Part shown: positions 6,756 through 6,789 of the stretch, one piece after another
Numbering within the stretch: the first letter of the stretch is position 1
Layout of the letters: each line of letters opens with the position of its first letter
NCBI GenBank assembly: GCA_022566975.1
Contig: JADFHV010000089.1
Span: 1-6,789 of the forward strand
Reading direction: 5' to 3'
Source: Chloroflexota bacterium
GTDB taxonomy: Bacteria; Chloroflexota; Dehalococcoidia; SAR202; UBA11138
DNA: 6,789 nt
The notes under the pieces: generated by a model
What the model was told of the DNA's origin: nothing
Seen by the model: only the letters and a program-made list of their open reading frames with translations
The model's database searches: none
Translations under genes and position numbers: made by a program

Positions 6756-6789
6756 ATGAGATTTTTTTTCGGCGGCAGGTGGCGTAAGT
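6756..6789 (+). CDS. Possible start of a downstream gene, cut by the window end
   Basis: An ATG at 6756 opens a frame reading MRFFFGGRWRK to the window edge. It is preceded by GGGG (6748-6751) with only a 4-base gap, a weak ribosome binding site; GGAG at 6736-6739 is too far away. The first residues are basic and aromatic without acidic residues. That is compatible with the positively charged N-terminus of a class III (prepilin-like) signal peptide such as an archaellin's, but equally with many other proteins. Eleven residues cannot decide it. Gene order after a FlaD/E-like gene makes an archaellum component a reasonable expectation, not an observation. Confidence 0.35.
   Translation, partial: MRFFFGGRWRK

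Noticed and set aside
6762..6769. Run of eight T as an intrinsic terminator tail
   Set aside because: The nearest stable stem ends at 6737, about 25 bases earlier, and the run lies inside the frame starting at 6756, where it encodes Phe residues.
1..6789. CRISPR arrays, tRNA or rRNA genes, insertion sequences, attachment sites
   Set aside because: I saw no regularly spaced repeats, tRNA-like cloverleaf, rRNA-like sequence, transposase or integrase. The only clear repeats are short tandem ones inside coding regions.

Overview
The window is bacterial, GC-rich DNA with dense coding and Shine-Dalgarno-type gene starts. The MutS sequence, a NarL-type response regulator with a C-terminal LuxR helix-turn-helix, and the style of the small zinc-ribbon and coiled-coil proteins fit a GC-rich member of the Chloroflexota, possibly Dehalococcoidia or SAR202-like. 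That assignment comes from family recognition by eye and was not confirmed by any search.

Layout, left to right. Bases 2-2509 (+) hold mutS, which lacks only about its first 35 residues. It converges, with a 16-bp gap and a hairpin spanning both stop codons, on a 53-residue zinc-ribbon protein (2526-2687, -). Next, also on the minus strand, come a 263-residue coiled-coil protein with a Pro/Ala/Glu tail (2900-3691) and a NarL/FixJ response regulator (3940-4671). A non-coding stretch of about 560 bp (4672-5234) separates the regulator from a divergent gene at 5235-6647 (+). That gene encodes a 470-residue protein made of coiled coils, a proline-rich repeat, a long low-complexity linker and a compact helical C-terminal domain. 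After it come three hairpins in a row (6660-6737) and the probable start of another gene (6756 to the window end).

The most interesting signal is the C-terminal domain of the 5235-6647 protein. Around residues 379-420 it shows W-x-E, a G ten residues on, a hydrophobic helix, then G-x-[IL]-S-E. As I recall it, this aligns without gaps to the FlaD/FlaE (ArlD/ArlE) domain of the archaeal motility motor, the archaellum. Archaellum gene clusters are known in some Chloroflexota, so this may be the upstream edge of such a cluster, with the response regulator as a divergent neighbour and candidate regulator. The next, truncated ORF begins with a short basic and aromatic stretch (MRFFFGGRWRK) that could be the start of an archaellin or another component, but the window ends too soon to tell. 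mutS and the zinc-ribbon gene look like unrelated housekeeping neighbours.
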